Assembly (NCBI GenBank): GCA_013396655.1
Contig: WBMV01005965.1
Coordinates: 62,613-126,612 of the forward strand
Direction of reading: 5' to 3'
Length of the DNA: 64,000 bases
Source of the DNA: Campylorhamphus procurvoides
Taxonomy: Eukaryota; Chordata; Aves; Passeriformes; Dendrocolaptidae
Position 1 is the stretch's first letter. Every line of letters starts with the position of its first letter. The notes below the pieces were generated by a model. The model was given only the letters and a program-made list of their open reading frames with translations. It ran no database searches and had not been told where the DNA came from. Below, one piece after another: positions 35,891 to 49,832 of this stretch. The translations under genes were made by a program, and so were the position numbers.

Positions 35891-37807
35891 CTGCTGCTGC
35901 TCAACACAGTGGAGTCTCACACTCATCCTTCTCTATACTCAAGAAGGTCCCAGTGATATCAGGGTGTATTAAGGCCTTTAAACCAGCACAGGATGGATGA
36001 AAGAGATCCATATATATTTTGTTCCCTCCTCACATATGTTCTGCCACTCCTACATCTAAGAGGAAGCAGGAGGGAAAAATTTTTTTGTGTTAAAATGTAT
36101 GAAATAGTGGAGACCACTCCAGTATTTCAAGGAGCAAAGAAACATGAACTGTAAGTGCTCCTCTGAAGTGCAATCAGCTGCAGCACATAGTCGCTTCCTG
36201 TGCACGAGTGTCCAAAATCCCTAGGGTGATATTGATCTGGAGAGCAGCTAGCAAGGCAGTGAGGACAGGCCACAATCTCAGAGACTGTGAATCAGCATAG
36301 CCACGTGGACTTTCACAAGCTGCACAGCTTTGCCTCAGCTGATTCTGTGGCTGCTTGCAAAGACAGAGGGGAGGAGTGAAGGATGTTGCCCTGGGTGGGT
36401 GCTGCATGTGGGTCCCCTGTCCATGGTGCTTCACCTTGGGACCCTAGTGGTGCTGGGTAACACTTAGGTGTAAGCTCCTTTAAAACGACCTTCAAATCCA
36501 AAGGGCTGCTTTGCTCTTTCCTCTGCTATTTGTTTGGATGGGCACTTTGCAACAACATTAATGGTAGGAAACTTCTTGTGAAACGTGCTTCAGATGACAG
36601 GAAGCCCAAGCTTATGTCTTGCCGACTTCCATGTGCACAATTCACACAGCCCTTAGTTTCTTTTTCTATCCATCTTAACTGATTTCCCCAGTCAGCTGGT
36701 TACACCTTCCCCTCGCCACCTGACAGCCTCACTGGCAGAAGCTGGAGGAAGATTTCCCCTTCATGGTGAACCAGGATGTTTCAGTTCCCAAAGCAAAGAG
36801 CTCAGCTGATGCCTGCTCAGCCTCTGTTTCCAGGGGGAAGAAGTCACATTTTCCCCCCAAACGATTTGCATTAGAGATCCTGTGAGATGGGCAAAGCAAT
36901 TTTTAACACCCAGTTGGTTGCCCTAAGTTTTAGCAATTGCTGCAGAACCGTGACACGTTACACAGCTTGGAGAGGAACGGGGCCATGAGAGGGACTGAGG
37001 TCATACGTTTGTATAATGCCTGCTCCTTTAATTTGTAGTAGAGATATGTAAGTGTGCAAGTAAGGCATGATGGCTGAGAGTTTTCACCAACTGTTCAGAC
37101 ATTGAAGACTTTTAAAAATCTATCATCTCTATGCCTTGAAGAGAGATACAAGCCTGTCTTTTCCTACTGTTTTCTATTCCACTCCTTCCCCAGGCACTCC
37201 CTTGAGGCCCTGTGTCTCATATTTACTTTGTCTATTTTTGAAGAAGAACAAGGGGCAGGTGGTGCCTGTAGAAGCTGAAAGAGAAAAGATGGACATATCT
37301 AGCACATGCCAAGAAAACAAACATGAAATCTCTGGAGCCACCCAGTCCTCTGGAACGCTGAGCAACTTGCCACTTTCTTCTTCTTGATGTGCTTGTTTTT
37401 ATGAGCTCAAAGAATAAAGTATTGGATGTTACACAGCAGCTGCCCCAGGAAATAATTCACTCATTCCACTGCTGCAGACTTCAAGGAAAAAAAAAAGGAG
37501 CAGTGAAGGGGGGAAAAAAGCCAGTTCCTTTGCAAAATATCCAGTTTCCCAGCAGCTCTAACAGTGTAAATGAGAAGAATGTTTGGGTTTGGTGTCCCTC
37601 CAATTCTCGTGGTTTCGTTGAGGATTTTGGAGAATGCATTTACTCCTTTGCTAACTGCAAGAACAGATTTATCCTGCAGCCATGTGCTGAATGAGTATAC
37701 AGGCCTAAAGGGAGTCTGAAAGCATAAACATTTACTTCATAAAAGAGATTCTGCAGACAGGAAGCCAGAGACAGTTGACTCTGGGTAAGCATTTGTGCTC
37801 CGTTGTG

Positions 37808-37823
37808 AAAAAAAAAAAAAAAA
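37808..37823. repeat. poly-A tract (A16)
   Basis: Sixteen A residues in a row. No recognisable retroposon lies just upstream on the + strand, and I see no target-site duplication, so I call it only a homopolymer. Confidence 0.9.
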
Positions 37824-39527
37824 GCCCTTGTTTTCCAGCAGCCTGAAGGAGACATGCACACACTTCATGCTCTGGCCTTTGCCACAGCGGACAGTGATCC
37901 AAAGGGGCCCAGGAAGAGGCTGCCTGTTGACTGAGCCCTAAGTGAGGCGGTTCCAGCATTGCCATCTTTTCTGCAGATGGGAAACCATCCCCAGCTCCGC
38001 CTCTTGTTATGCAGTGCTTCGCCTGGGCTTGGAATGGGGAAATAAAAAAATAGCTCCATAACCAGGGAAACCCCTGGAGCTTTGTGTCTCCCATCCAGAT
38101 GCTGTAATGAGATACAAGCTCGTAATTTAGCCTTTCCCACAGAAGGAATATAAATGAGGACTTTTTTCCTCTTTACCTGGCTGTTTATTTTCACAAAACA
38201 TACTAAGAACATAAAGTTGCTGAGATCCCCACCCTATTGACAAATTTGACTGAAGTCTGCCAAATGTTGAAAGATGTCTGTCAGGGACTTTCTTTTACAC
38301 ATGAGCCTTGTTCTCTTGAGAAGCCAGGCTGCAAGAACAACAGAAGGGAAGCACTGTGATGAAGGGAGTGCTGCTGCATTGGCAGTCTGAGAGAGGCTCA
38401 CCAGCCACCCTGCAACCTGCAGGCATGCACTGAATTTTAGAAGTGATCTGCACCCCACTAGCTTTGGGACACCTGCATCATTTTCCAATAAAGTGGCATT
38501 TTTCATTACAACTTCAAATCCCGACATGGAGCAAAGAACAAAAGCAAGAGTTGCACACAAAATGAAACATCCTGGGGCAGTATCTTGCCATTGCACACTG
38601 CTTATATTTTCCCTGCAAAATGATTAGTTAGGAGGTTCAGCTCTATCTGCCAGGAAAACTAAGCATGGATGAAGTCGAAACAGAATGTAGCGAACACCTC
38701 TGCAACATCTTCCCAGCCAGGAGCTTGCCCAGGATGGAGAGTCCTGAGCCTCATTGGGGAGCACATCACTGGGATCACCGCACCACATGGCTCCTCAGCT
38801 CATGACAATTCCAGAGCAGAGCATCATGCTTGCATATGAAAGCAAAATACTGAGGAAGCCTCTTGTATTTTTTTTCATGGCATGATGTACAAGTGATGGA
38901 GCTGTGCTTGGTCTGGACAACTGCTAATGTTTTCGGTTTTCCCTATCTAATGTCATTGCTGCTTGACTGTTCAGTCTATAGGTCCTGGCACTGAGGAAGA
39001 GGTTTTAGAAGCCTAGCACCAAGAACACTTTTCCTCTGCTACCCACCAAGGTCTGACTGTGTGGGGACTGGTCACACACTGTAGCAAGTCTTTTAACTGA
39101 TCATCAGCCTGCTATTCCTTGGATATATGTTTGTGGTTTTGATGGTCTGCTTTGAGATCTTAACCACCAATTTGCATTTGTAGAGGAAAACCACCAGGTT
39201 TTAGAGGCGGTAGATTTGGTGTGGGATCTTGGCTACGAGATCCCTTATAAGACCAAGAATTTCCAGCTCCCAAGTGACAAAAAACAGTGGTTGACTGCAA
39301 ATACTGCTCTACCACAACAAATTCCCAAGTTGAAGGACATTCACAACCTATGCACGGGATAAGGAGCTCAAGGGCTGGTGAATCATCACCATTATCATTA
39401 CTGCATGCAAATCCAAGCTGTTGAATCACTGCCTTTCAGCGGCACTTTTCTCCCCATTGCCTTTCCAGTTCTCTGTCCAGATGAAGGAAACGCTGTGTGA
39501 ATTTCAGGCTTGATGGTAAAAAGGCTC

Positions 39528-39549
39528 ATGCACAGAGGATGCACAGAGG
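39528..39549. repeat. perfect tandem duplication, 2 x 11 bp
   Basis: The unit ATGCACAGAGG occurs at 39528-39538 and at 39539-39549 with no mismatch, consistent with replication slippage. Confidence 0.9.
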
Positions 39550-42500
39550 AAGCAAAGGGGAGAATAATCTTCCTACGTGCCTGTCGTTATCAGTGAAGAT
39601 AGACCAGCACTTCTTGAGGGTATTTCAAAAGAGAAGCTTCACAGAGGTGCTCTGAACTATTCCCTGCAGGAGTCTCTTTCTCTCTGCCAAGTAGCCTAAG
39701 GCTTGGCTTTGTGGAAACCTCTTTAGATCAAGTTTCTTGGGGCTGATACTGAGGTTTGCTGTCAAGCCAAGAAAATCTTCCTTCATATGTTTTTACTCAA
39801 GTGGCCCAAATCTGCCCCAAAGGCAATGAATAGCAGCATCCTCTGTTGTAAAGGCCTAAAACCTGGATCAGCACCGATCACTTGAAGTTATAAAGAAGGA
39901 TCATCCTACTTGATGAAGCAGGCCTACAGCCCAGGGAAGTTGTGAAATCTCCATCCTTGGAGATACGCAGAATGCACCTGAGCAAGGCCCTGAAAAACCT
40001 GATCTCCCTGTGAAGCTCTGAGCAGGAGTTTGGAGAAGAGACCTCCAGAGCTTCCATGTGTTCCACAGTGTGGACTTAAGCAAGAAACTCTACTGAAACA
40101 AGCACTATATGGTAGTCATTCCTCACGGTAGAGAGAGGAATAGAACAAAACAGCACAGGACAGATAGCGGTGGTATGTAACACACCTAAGGAAGGCATTA
40201 ATCAGGTACTGCAGAGATGTGTGCAATGTAAAACCTGCCCAAAGCAGAGCCCTTAACCAATCATCCTGTTGCCACCAGCACTTTCTGCAGCTTCCATGGC
40301 TGCTGTTGAAGTGAAGGCTGCTATCTTGGCTAACTACTGGTTCACATATTGTTATATGGCCAGCAGTGCGTCTCAGGACTTAAAATGGGCAAGGGTATGC
40401 AAGACCTGAAAACCAAATGACAGTCCCCTCATGGGACTGTCACTCTCCAACAGTTAACTCTGAAAATTATTAATTTCAGGATTCCCAGGTTTGCAAGCTC
40501 CAGGCTTCGTGGTTATTTTCAGTCACTGCCAAAATAAAACTCAATTTCCACATGCATACATTTTCCTCAGACTCTCCCCCCTACTGGCCTCATCAACATT
40601 TTCTATCAGGAAACCCATTATTTATCCTCTTCTGGCAAGGACATTATATTTCATCAGTGTTGCCAGCAATGCCAATTTCCCCTCCTTACCGTTCTATCCT
40701 AAACTGTTTTCATTTCTCTCGCCTTGTATTTCTCAGTAAACCAATAAAGCACAAATTCTAAGCCTTCCAGTTTCCCTCTTTTCCCTCCCACAATAGTCAT
40801 TGATGTCTAACCACAGACGTCTGTGCTTCTTTTCAATAACTGTGCATGCAGTTGCCTATAAAGTATGCACACGATAGTTCAGGGAAATTCCACACACGTT
40901 TTCTCCATCTGAAGATATACTGGATCATACGTTACATTTATATTGAGTCTGGATCATGTCCTGCCATCATTCTGCAAGGAGAAATCCCAAGGCAGTCAAC
41001 AGAGGCTTTTCAAGCAGATTAATGACAGAACTTGGCCCTACAAGCGGAATATTGTATGATATATTTCCTTTTCTCTTTGCCAAATTGATGTTAAGAAGAG
41101 GTTATGCACTTAGACAGTCATCATAAGTTTCAGAAATAATCAGCAGACATTTTTACTGAAACACCAGAAAACAGAGCAATTAATCAGAATATCACTGCTT
41201 TTTCTGTGAAGTTACAGTTGCTTTTATTTTACTGGCATTGCATCACACAGCAGTTTTTCCACCATGGGAGCTTTGGTGTTCACTATTAATTTATGGGGAA
41301 AAACCTTTTTTACTCTAAGTTTTCTGAAAATACACAAACAAGTACCACTCAATAATGACATAACTGAACCCCAGATCCAAGCCCCTCTCAAGTTCCAGTG
41401 TCCCCTGTGATCTCTGCCAGAAGTGCTCCACCCATGGAGAATGACTGAGGAGGATGCAAGTACATTGAAACAAGCTGTTCCAGGGGGGCAAGTGGTCTGA
41501 AACAAAAAGCAGATAAGATTGACATTTTGATGTATTCATGCTCTGTGGAGGAGCAAAGTCAAATTAACAGTCCAAGCTCCCCAATAGCAATGGCATTGAA
41601 GGGGAATATTAATGCAGTTACCACATCTGCATCTCATTTTCCTTCACTGTTTCCTGGTCATACTGAGTTCACCCATTGGAGAATGACATAACAGCATGAG
41701 CTGATGGGAAAGTGTCTTGAGATGGAGTATGAGGAAAAAATATGCAGAATACACAAATACAGCAAGGACAGAGGGAGGTGAGTTGACCTGCATTTTCCAT
41801 TTATGAAAAATGATAGGAGGCATTTTTAGGACACCTCCTGTCTCCCACGCACCTGAAACAGCAGCATTGCCAGGCTCAGTCCTTAGCCACGCTCCTCTGT
41901 CACGGTCTGGCATTGCCTCTGCAGGCTTCCTATGGCACAGAGACAAACACACATCTCCTGCCATGGTGTTAAAGTGATGAATCGCACCATTTGCCCCTGT
42001 GGAGGGTCCCAAAGTGGGCACTGCACACACGCCTGCACAGGATGCCAAGGAGCCTCTCTGCATGGTACCACACCAGCGCAGCAGTTCCATCAGCTCCTTT
42101 GGGCATGTCCTGCAAGACACCCACACGTAGATAAATTCTGTGCCTTCAGGTAGGATTAAAATGGAGAGGCTGAAGCCACCTTATTCTAAATGACTGGAGT
42201 TCAGGCTCGTTAGATTCATGGTGATAGGTGAATTGCCTTTACTTGCTTAAGGACATCCATGCTATCAGGCCATAAGTCTGTGTGTGTCAAAAGTTCACAA
42301 GTGGTGACCTAATTACCTGTCTGCAGTAGCAGGGCTGTGGTATCTGGCAGGCAGATCATGCAATACCTTAGCACTTAGGTCAAGGCACTAAGCCTTCTTG
42401 AATTGCATGTTTTAGTTGTATCTGGTTTCGTAGAGAAGTCATGGACAAAAAATTAACTGCAGCAATGGAGGTAACCTGGGGAGTTTTAAAGATTTCTGTT

Positions 42501-43932
42501 GGATTTTTTCATACTCAACAATGTGCCTGTTTGAGTTACAATTAACGGCAAAGTTCCCACTGAGTTTGACAGGGCACGTCCATGGAAATGTGAAAAAAGC
42601 ATCAAGTCTTTTTTTCCTAGCCTACCTCCCCTCCCACACAGAGGCACATCAAAAAACCCCACTGCTACATCTGAGGAAATGACAAGCTTGTGGTCCCAGT
42701 ACAAGTGAGAGGGGTATTGTGCATTCTGTCCCAAGGGGAGCACCATAACAGCCCACCAGAGATGCCTGGCTGTGTTGGCAATGAGGCCCAACAGGAACCC
42801 CAAATCCTACTCTGCTTCAGCATTTCCCTGAGCGGTGGGAAATCTCACAGTCTGATCTAACTTGTGCTTGAGCATGCTGGCATGGGTCCACCTACACTGG
42901 GAAGCAATGTCTTTGGGAAACTGTCTTCCGCCTTCAGAAAGAGCCACGTCACACCATCCTCCACCACCAGCATCATTTATCTGGCAGCTCTGGCTCCCTC
43001 AAAAAGGTAGACCACCAAGGACTTCTCCAAGAGCAGATATACTCAGTGCTGATTTGCAGCCTGAGTGGGTCACCAGCAGAAGACACCACTGGTGAAATGG
43101 GATGTCCCAAGGAAATGTGCAAACTGAAATATTTCTTTACTTCTCAGTCTGCAAGTGCCACTGGTGCATTTGTTCAAATTGTTGCTGCAGACCTGCCTTC
43201 CTCCAGCATTGTGTCCTCAAGAAACAGGGTGCAGCTTGTTAGCTGGTGCCAGGGCCAGGATTCAGCTGTCATGGCTGTGTCGGGGCCACACGCAGAACTG
43301 GTCCTGATGCTGCAGCTCAATGTGAGGTGAGGTACAGTCTCCACCCCAGCAGGAGTCAAAAGCTATGCCATTGTAAGAGAAAAACCATTTGCATAAAGAG
43401 CTAAGTCTAAAGCTTCTTTGGTTCTAATAGATCTGTCAGTAGTTAAATAAAATTGGAAGGTTTTCAGCATGCCTTTTGTTCTCTTCATACTTTTCTAGCT
43501 CAGTGTAGGGAGTGAAGAGGTGCAACACAAAGATTATGAGTGACAGGTTGATACAGTGATTAAGCATCATGGCTTATTTTCATTGTTAGACCAACTAAGC
43601 ATAGCTAACAGTAATAAATCTGAGCTGCAATTAAAGGTCTGCATCATTTTTACTACATGGAAGCTCAAATTCACAGACCTGATTCCGGTTCCTAGACCTT
43701 GGTACCATGTTAGAGGTGTGAGATTTATCCTTTCCTTTTTCTTCAAAGATGACAGAAACTGCACTGGGGGCAGTGATCAGATGGCTCTCCTGCCACACAG
43801 CAGTATGAACCTCAACAGCAGCATCAGCAGGTCTGCAATTTAAGGAGTCTGTATGTTTTGATCCTGGTTACTCCAAACACAGACTTTATCCTAAGTCTGA
43901 AGGCTGGTCTAAGCTCTGTCTGGAGCTCAAAA

Positions 43933-43952
43933 ACTTTGTCAAATGACAAAGT
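43933..43952. repeat. inverted repeat, 9-bp perfect arms, 2-nt loop
   Basis: ACTTTGTCA (43933-43941) and TGACAAAGT (43944-43952) are exact reverse complements around AA. The arms contain ACTTTG and CAAAGT, which resemble nuclear-receptor or HNF4/TCF half-sites, but no function is shown. Confidence 0.8.
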
Positions 43953-46900
43953 CCCCCTTCGCTCTGTTTCTGGTCATTTATTCAAAGGTGCTGGAGTAGC
44001 TTTTTGTAAGTTTTAAATCCTGATGCAAGGGAAATTAGTCATTGTTCTCCTTCAGGATCCTAGATTCACCACTATTAGCATTCAAAAATAAAATGAAGTT
44101 ATGGCCAGCTGTGAAAATACTAGCTAAAGGAGTTGCAGATGTTCCATGGGGAGCTACTGAAATATTTTGGCACCTTTGCTCTATCATTAAAAACAAAACA
44201 CGATAGTCGGTTAGGGCTGCAGTGTGAGTTCAAGGGGACAGAGCAAAACAGGAAAGCATTGAACAGTGCTAATAGCAAATGTGGGTTCAGCCTTACAAAA
44301 AGTTTGCAAAAGCACTGGCATGACCCCAGCTCCCAACCCCCCTGCTCTGCCCAGACTGTGGCATTTAGGTCCTGGAGCCTCAGTGGGCGGCTGCAGGGAA
44401 GTCAGGATTGCAGCAAAAGCATTTGCCGCACAGCCAGTCACCAGTGTGAGCTAGAGACAGCTGTAAACAGGGCTTGGCACAGGAAAAGGGATGGCAGCAG
44501 GCAGGTATAATGGTCTGACAAATTCACTGCTCTGGGTAAACTACTTCTAGCAGCCAAACTTCTTCAACCTAGCTCAAGTATCTCCACAAGACACTACCCC
44601 ACTTCAAGCTAGCTCCGATACTGGCAATGGGGATATAGCCTGAGACTCAGAGGAGACCAAGTAGCTTATAAAAATATAAATAGGGGGCCCCTCAGGCACC
44701 GTTGAAATGTTTACTCCTAAGAGCAGGGCTTAAGCCATTGTGCATGCTGCAGAAAAGAGTAAATTGCTCTGCCTTAGGCCAGCCAGAAGGAAGTTTCATT
44801 CCAAGAGCAAATAGTTCCCGTCTCCAAATTCTTTCATCTTTCTCTGCCTGCCGCTTTCTGGCTCATCTCTGGTTTTCCTCTTCTTTCCAGATGCTGTGGG
44901 CAAACTCTAAGGATTGAAGGATTCTGCCCTAATTTGCCCCAAGGGAAAGAAACAAGATACATAGCCAAGTTGGTGAGGAAGATGCAATCAAAGCAAGTTG
45001 TATGGCCTAGAGACAGGGAGGTGAGTGGATCAGTCACTATGGGACAAGGTAGTGCTGGGGGAAAAAATGGGGTTTCCCCATTCACAAAGCCTGTTTTGGA
45101 AAAGGAGCCAGAGCCAAGAGGCAGCAACTGGTCCAGTGCACCATAATGCCTTACCTGGGATGGGGGAACTCACGCAGTGCTCTACACAGAAGGGTACAGG
45201 TCCAGATAGCCATGTACACATGAACTGTAGTCACAGAAATATCTGTAGGAGCCATCTTGTGCTACCACTCACTGATATTCCCCAAGTTAACAGCTGGGTT
45301 GACGTTAATTAGAAACACTTTTCCCCTCTTCTAATCCATAACAGGTCATCCAACCCACGCCAAATGAATTGCAGGGTTTTTCAGAAAAACAGATTGTCAA
45401 AAGCTCTTTCGTCTACTGAAGAGGTTTGAATAATTGGACATTCCTACTGGAAAATTAATCTCATCTAAGACACATCACATAGCTGAGATTTTCCTCAGCG
45501 TTCACTTCGGCCCAGACAACTGAACACCATGCTGTACTCTCCACAAACAAAATGTCCATCCAAGAAAAAGAGGTTACTGCACTAAGTACAGGACTCAGAA
45601 TCTTGATATGCCACCAACTATGCATGACAAATGCTGGAACAGAGCAAAGCCTACAGGAAGAAAAGAGCGTGCGTGCTCTGGAGAGGCAGAAGGGTCCCAA
45701 CACACAATGCTTAAGCCCAGCTCCAAATTTTCTTAGTGGTCCTGCTTTTTTGGATGGGAGTTTGGGTCTGTGTGTATTTCTGCAAAGAAGGCAAAGAGGA
45801 AGGGAGGGAACCTCTTTTTGGTCCCCAAACAATGTCTCAGCCCATCTCAGGCTCACCCGCCAACATCTAACAAGCGAAGACAAACAACATCACAGCTCCA
45901 CAATGCTTAAACTAGATTGAATGACGACAATTCCACGTTAAAATAAAAAAGAACATCAGAGCCTTCCACAGCTGCATCAACATTATCTATTAAAAAAAGC
46001 ATGACACTACATGAAACTCTAGCTGTGCAAGCCAAGAACCTAAATCAGCCACAGTTTGGAACGAGGCCATTGCTGAATTCTCATGTAAAGTGATGCTGCC
46101 ATATTGCTTACTTTCCACTGAGGTTTTCCACAAATTAACAGCTGTAGCAGACTCCCAGAAAACAGCAACTCTTTCCAAGTCTTTCTTCTCTGAAAATGTT
46201 GTTTCTTCACTTTATTCTTCCCCATATGGAAGGGGAGAGGCGGGTAAAAAAGCCTCCACAGCCCCATGAAACAAACCCAAAAAAAACGCAGACAGACTGT
46301 GAGAAAAATTAATCACAAAGATTGCCTGGAAAGAGAGTGGTTATCTGTAAAACTAAGTCAGTGGTGGGCCCAATTTTTCTTTTCATTATACCAGCATGGT
46401 GGGATGAAGAATCTAATCCAGGGAAAATATTTCTGGAGCAGACCTTCTGATTTATGACCATCTCAGCTACTCTGACAAGATCAGAAAACTCCTGGATTCT
46501 TTCCAGCTGAGCACCACCAAAGGCCAAATCATTCCTATTTAGGGAAAAACAAAACTTCCCTTTGCTTCAGTGAGAATAGTGTTTGGCACCAAGCGCAGAG
46601 AAAACTGCCTCATTTCAGCTGGCTTGCTGAAGTGCAGCTGAGATGGAAAGGTGATATCAGGCTGGTGTGGGTGGCTTCAGATCATACTCTTTCCTCCTGA
46701 TTGCATCTTGGACATCACTAAGTACTACATAGGGTGATGCAGGGGGATTCATTATAAGTGACAAACCCCCCCCAACTCTTAAAGAAAAAGTTATTTGATT
46801 TTTAGCATGCACAGATGGCTGTTGACTCACTTGAGAGAGGAGTGATGGAACTAGCAGACTGGCAGAAGCATTGGGACTCTCAGCATTAGAAAACATAGAT

Positions 46901-49439
46901 TCACAGACTTCTGAAGATCTGTGAGCTGTGGTGTAGTAATAAGCAATGCTTGTGCACAGAGATGGGGCTTTCCAGCTGGTGAAGTCCTGGGTATTGCCTA
47001 CTTGTGACTACCAGCATGATGCAAAGATGTGGGTTACTATGGGTACTTGGGTGTGCCAGGGGATAGTAATACAGTGCTTTACAGAGAACAGCAATATAAG
47101 GCCGTAGAAGGCATCTGGCACTGGGCCCTTTAGAGGCAGCTGACCCCAGGGCCACATCCATGCAGCTACAGACAGACACTTCAAGGCCTCTGCCAAATGC
47201 AAGTCTGCTTTGGGGAGGGCTAGGAGGGTGAGAACAGTGTGAGCTATCATTAAGAGAAACTTAGCACCTTGGAAAGTTAGCTGACATGAGCCTGCACCTC
47301 TTTGGTTGACGCTGTTACAAACTCCTGGGTGTCAGAGGTGGGAACAGCCCCAAGCCCAAGGGCCATCAAGGGGCTGTGCTGGCTCCTCTTCCCCATCTGC
47401 TGCTGGCATGCTCTGCAGTCTCAGGAGCCACTCATTGCAGTCAGGAAATGGGTTCCACAAAGCCAAACTTCGTAATTCCAGCCAGCGTAGGATGTGACAG
47501 CTTTGGGTCAAACAGCAAACTGCACCACACAGTGACTCATCCTAATGCACTGCTACCTGATGAGGGAACTCATCTGGCTGCAATCCCCTTTCCTCAAGAA
47601 GTCCTTCTCTCCCTCTTTTGTTCAACTTGGCATCTGAAGGCTTGCACACTGTACTTCTGATGTAGGCCATATACAAAAGAAGCTATCAACAGCTGATTCT
47701 CTGTTTAGGCAAATTTGTCTACAGACAATTTTTTTCCAAAAGTATCACCCTGCTGGCAGACCACCAGAGCACAGGACTGCTGCCTCAGCTTCAAGTGCAG
47801 AAGACGCTGCAGTCCAGGTTGCTGCTGACCAGAGCTCCTCAAATGTTGATCGCCATCTCACACCTCTGTGACCCACTGTATTAGCCAGGTCTCATATGAT
47901 CAGCACTCGCTTCACACAACAAGCTGGAAAAATAAACATACCTATCTCATCTTTCAAGTATAGCCACTTCCTATGACTTACAAAAAAAAACCCAAACACC
48001 AAACATACAAAAAATGCTGGAGAACAAAGGACGTGATCATTTCTCCTGAACCAAATTTTTAAAAACACATTAAAGTATCAGTCTAGTGAGGGGCTCTGTC
48101 CTCAGTGCACTCCCCAGCCTCAGAGGTGTTCTGTCTTACTGTTCACTAATTGTTTTCAGTGTTTGATGTGAATATTTTTGGCAGTCAGTTTGTCATGAAT
48201 TGACACTTATTTTGTCAACCTATCTTCAGCAAAACTGCACACCCTCCCTCCTCGTAGACCTGTCAGAAACATAAAGATTACTCATTGCATGTTTCTAAGA
48301 AGCTCCTGAAGCCAGCACTCAGAGTTTGCATAACAACCATTGTCGACAATCCACCTACAGCAGCTTAAAAATACAGATTTGAATGGGTGAAGAGAGGCCA
48401 GGAGTTCTCAGAAGGACGAGTCAGATTCAGGATTTTATTAATAGAACCGGAGGTGTCTCATGAAAGCAAAAAAAAAAAGTCCCAAAAACCCACTCTCTTG
48501 TTATCTTAGCTGTCATCAGCAGTCACCTTTTCAAAAACAGGCAGGCGAGATGCAGAGTATTCCTGTAGATGAGCAAACAGAAAGCTGCTGCAGAAAAACA
48601 TGAGAGCAAGATAGAGAGCAGCAAGCAGCACGGATCATCGCTCAGGTCCTTCTTGGGAAGCACTGGGTGTGCAGCTGCCTGCTTTGTGCCCACTGGCCAT
48701 GCTGAAGGGACTTTATTTTTTTTTAATCTGGTGCCACACATTTCACCCCCCCGGAGAGTTAATTGCCAAACAAAGGGAGCCCACCAGATAAACACTCACA
48801 AAATTGTCTGTGGCATGGGCTCCAGCACTCTCTCCAGCAAAATAAAGCAATTATACTAAATGGAGTGCACAATAGGCACTCCCCAAAATAGCAGATTAAT
48901 AAATACAGATCAGCAATGGCTGTTGGTGAGGGCAGGGAGTACCAGGGCACAGGATGGAGAGGGCTGGCCTGTGTTTCTGCCATGCTGCCACGGCAGCACC
49001 CTGCCCATCCCTGCCTCCACAGGTAGGGAAAGGGCAGTGCAGCAACGTGGCCACCTCCTAACCCAGGGCTTGCTTCTCTGGGGATGACAAGCAGCAGCAC
49101 AGTGGAGAAGGTGCTTTCCTCCCTGAAGAATTTACCATGTGCTTGTGCCACCTTCTGCCAGGTCTTTGGAGGAAGGAGGGACATTGGGGGTACTCACAAG
49201 AGGGAGGGACATGGGCAGAAGAGCCCAGAGAACAACAGGGACATCAGAGGCGTCATCCAGCCATGCTAAAAACCTTGTCTCTGAATAAACATCAACACTC
49301 ACAGTCTTTTCCAAGCCAAATCCCCAGCCTGTTAGGTTCACCATTAACAACAATCCCTGCAACTTTCTCAGCCTTGCTGTTTACACAAGCTAGAGCTTTC
49401 ATACATAAAACTCTTAAATGAAAACATTAAAGAGCAGCT

Positions 49440-49665
49440 GGCGCCTCTTGGAAAACTCATAAAAAGTCTGTTTCCAAACAGCGTTGCTTCTATACCATAA
49501 ATTTCTGTATTTCTCCCTCCCCTCATTCCTTATTTCTAAAGGCATTTGCATGAAAACAGGAACTTTGTTTATTAAAGAGTTCATCTGCTCCTGCTCTTAA
49601 TTTCCCACCTGAAGCCAGAATCCCCCGGGTATGACATCATTAGCACAGGCTCTGGAAATGATCAT
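49440..49665. promoter_or_regulatory. candidate conserved noncoding element with octamer and forkhead-like sites
   Basis: GCATTTGCATGAAAA near 49543 holds an ATTTGCAT octamer (POU factor site). AACTTTGTTTATTAAAG near 49561 holds a forkhead-like TGTTTAT, and TATGACATCATTAGC near 49630 holds a CRE/ATF-like core next to a homeodomain core. The stretch has no recognisable repeat and lies just upstream of the old repeat-like segment at 49.75 kb. This is a composition-based inference. Confidence 0.25.
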
Positions 49666-49743
49666 GAAGTCACAAACAGCGGGTTAGGGCTCCACTCAGA
49701 GAATAAACAGCAAGAAGACAGAACCTCTCCTACTGCCAAACCC

Positions 49744-49832
49744 CAGACCCTGATCCAGTTTTTCCTGGAGCAACATCCCATTGACTTCAGTGGGACACTG
49801 ACCAAAATAAGGCAGTCAGCAATTCCTGTTTC
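49744..49832. mobile_element. ancient amniote repeat-like segment with CCATTGACTTCAGTGG core
   Basis: The segment contains GACCCTGATCCAG (49746-49758) and then CCCATTGACTTCAGTGGG (49777-49794). Both strings recur, in this order and spacing, in old interspersed repeats that are abundant in turtles and crocodilians and survive as relics in birds. The core is nearly self-complementary (CCCATTGA / TCAGTGGG with one mismatch), so orientation cannot be set. I do not assign a family name. A short single-copy resemblance could also be chance, although two landmarks in the right order make that less likely. Confidence 0.45.

Larger units (their letters stand above)
35891..49743. other. no recognisable gene; noncoding DNA
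   Basis: This 13.9-kb stretch shows only homopolymers (A16 at 37.81 kb, A11 near 48.47 kb), the 39.53 kb tandem and the 43.93 kb inverted repeat. The longest frame is 160 codons at 41644-42126 (-), with no known motif. I see no exon with convincing splice sites and no transposon remnant that I can name. Confidence 0.6.

Noticed and set aside
41644..42126. 160-codon open frame on the minus strand
   Set aside because: Overlapping frames on both strands and no recognisable motif; considered chance.
44205..44220. GGTTAGGGC, considered as interstitial telomeric repeat
   Set aside because: Single copy of TTAGGG only; no tandem array.
45340..45375. GTCATCCAACCCA string resembling an antisense CR1 tail
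   Set aside because: No octamer and no neighbouring CR1 blocks.
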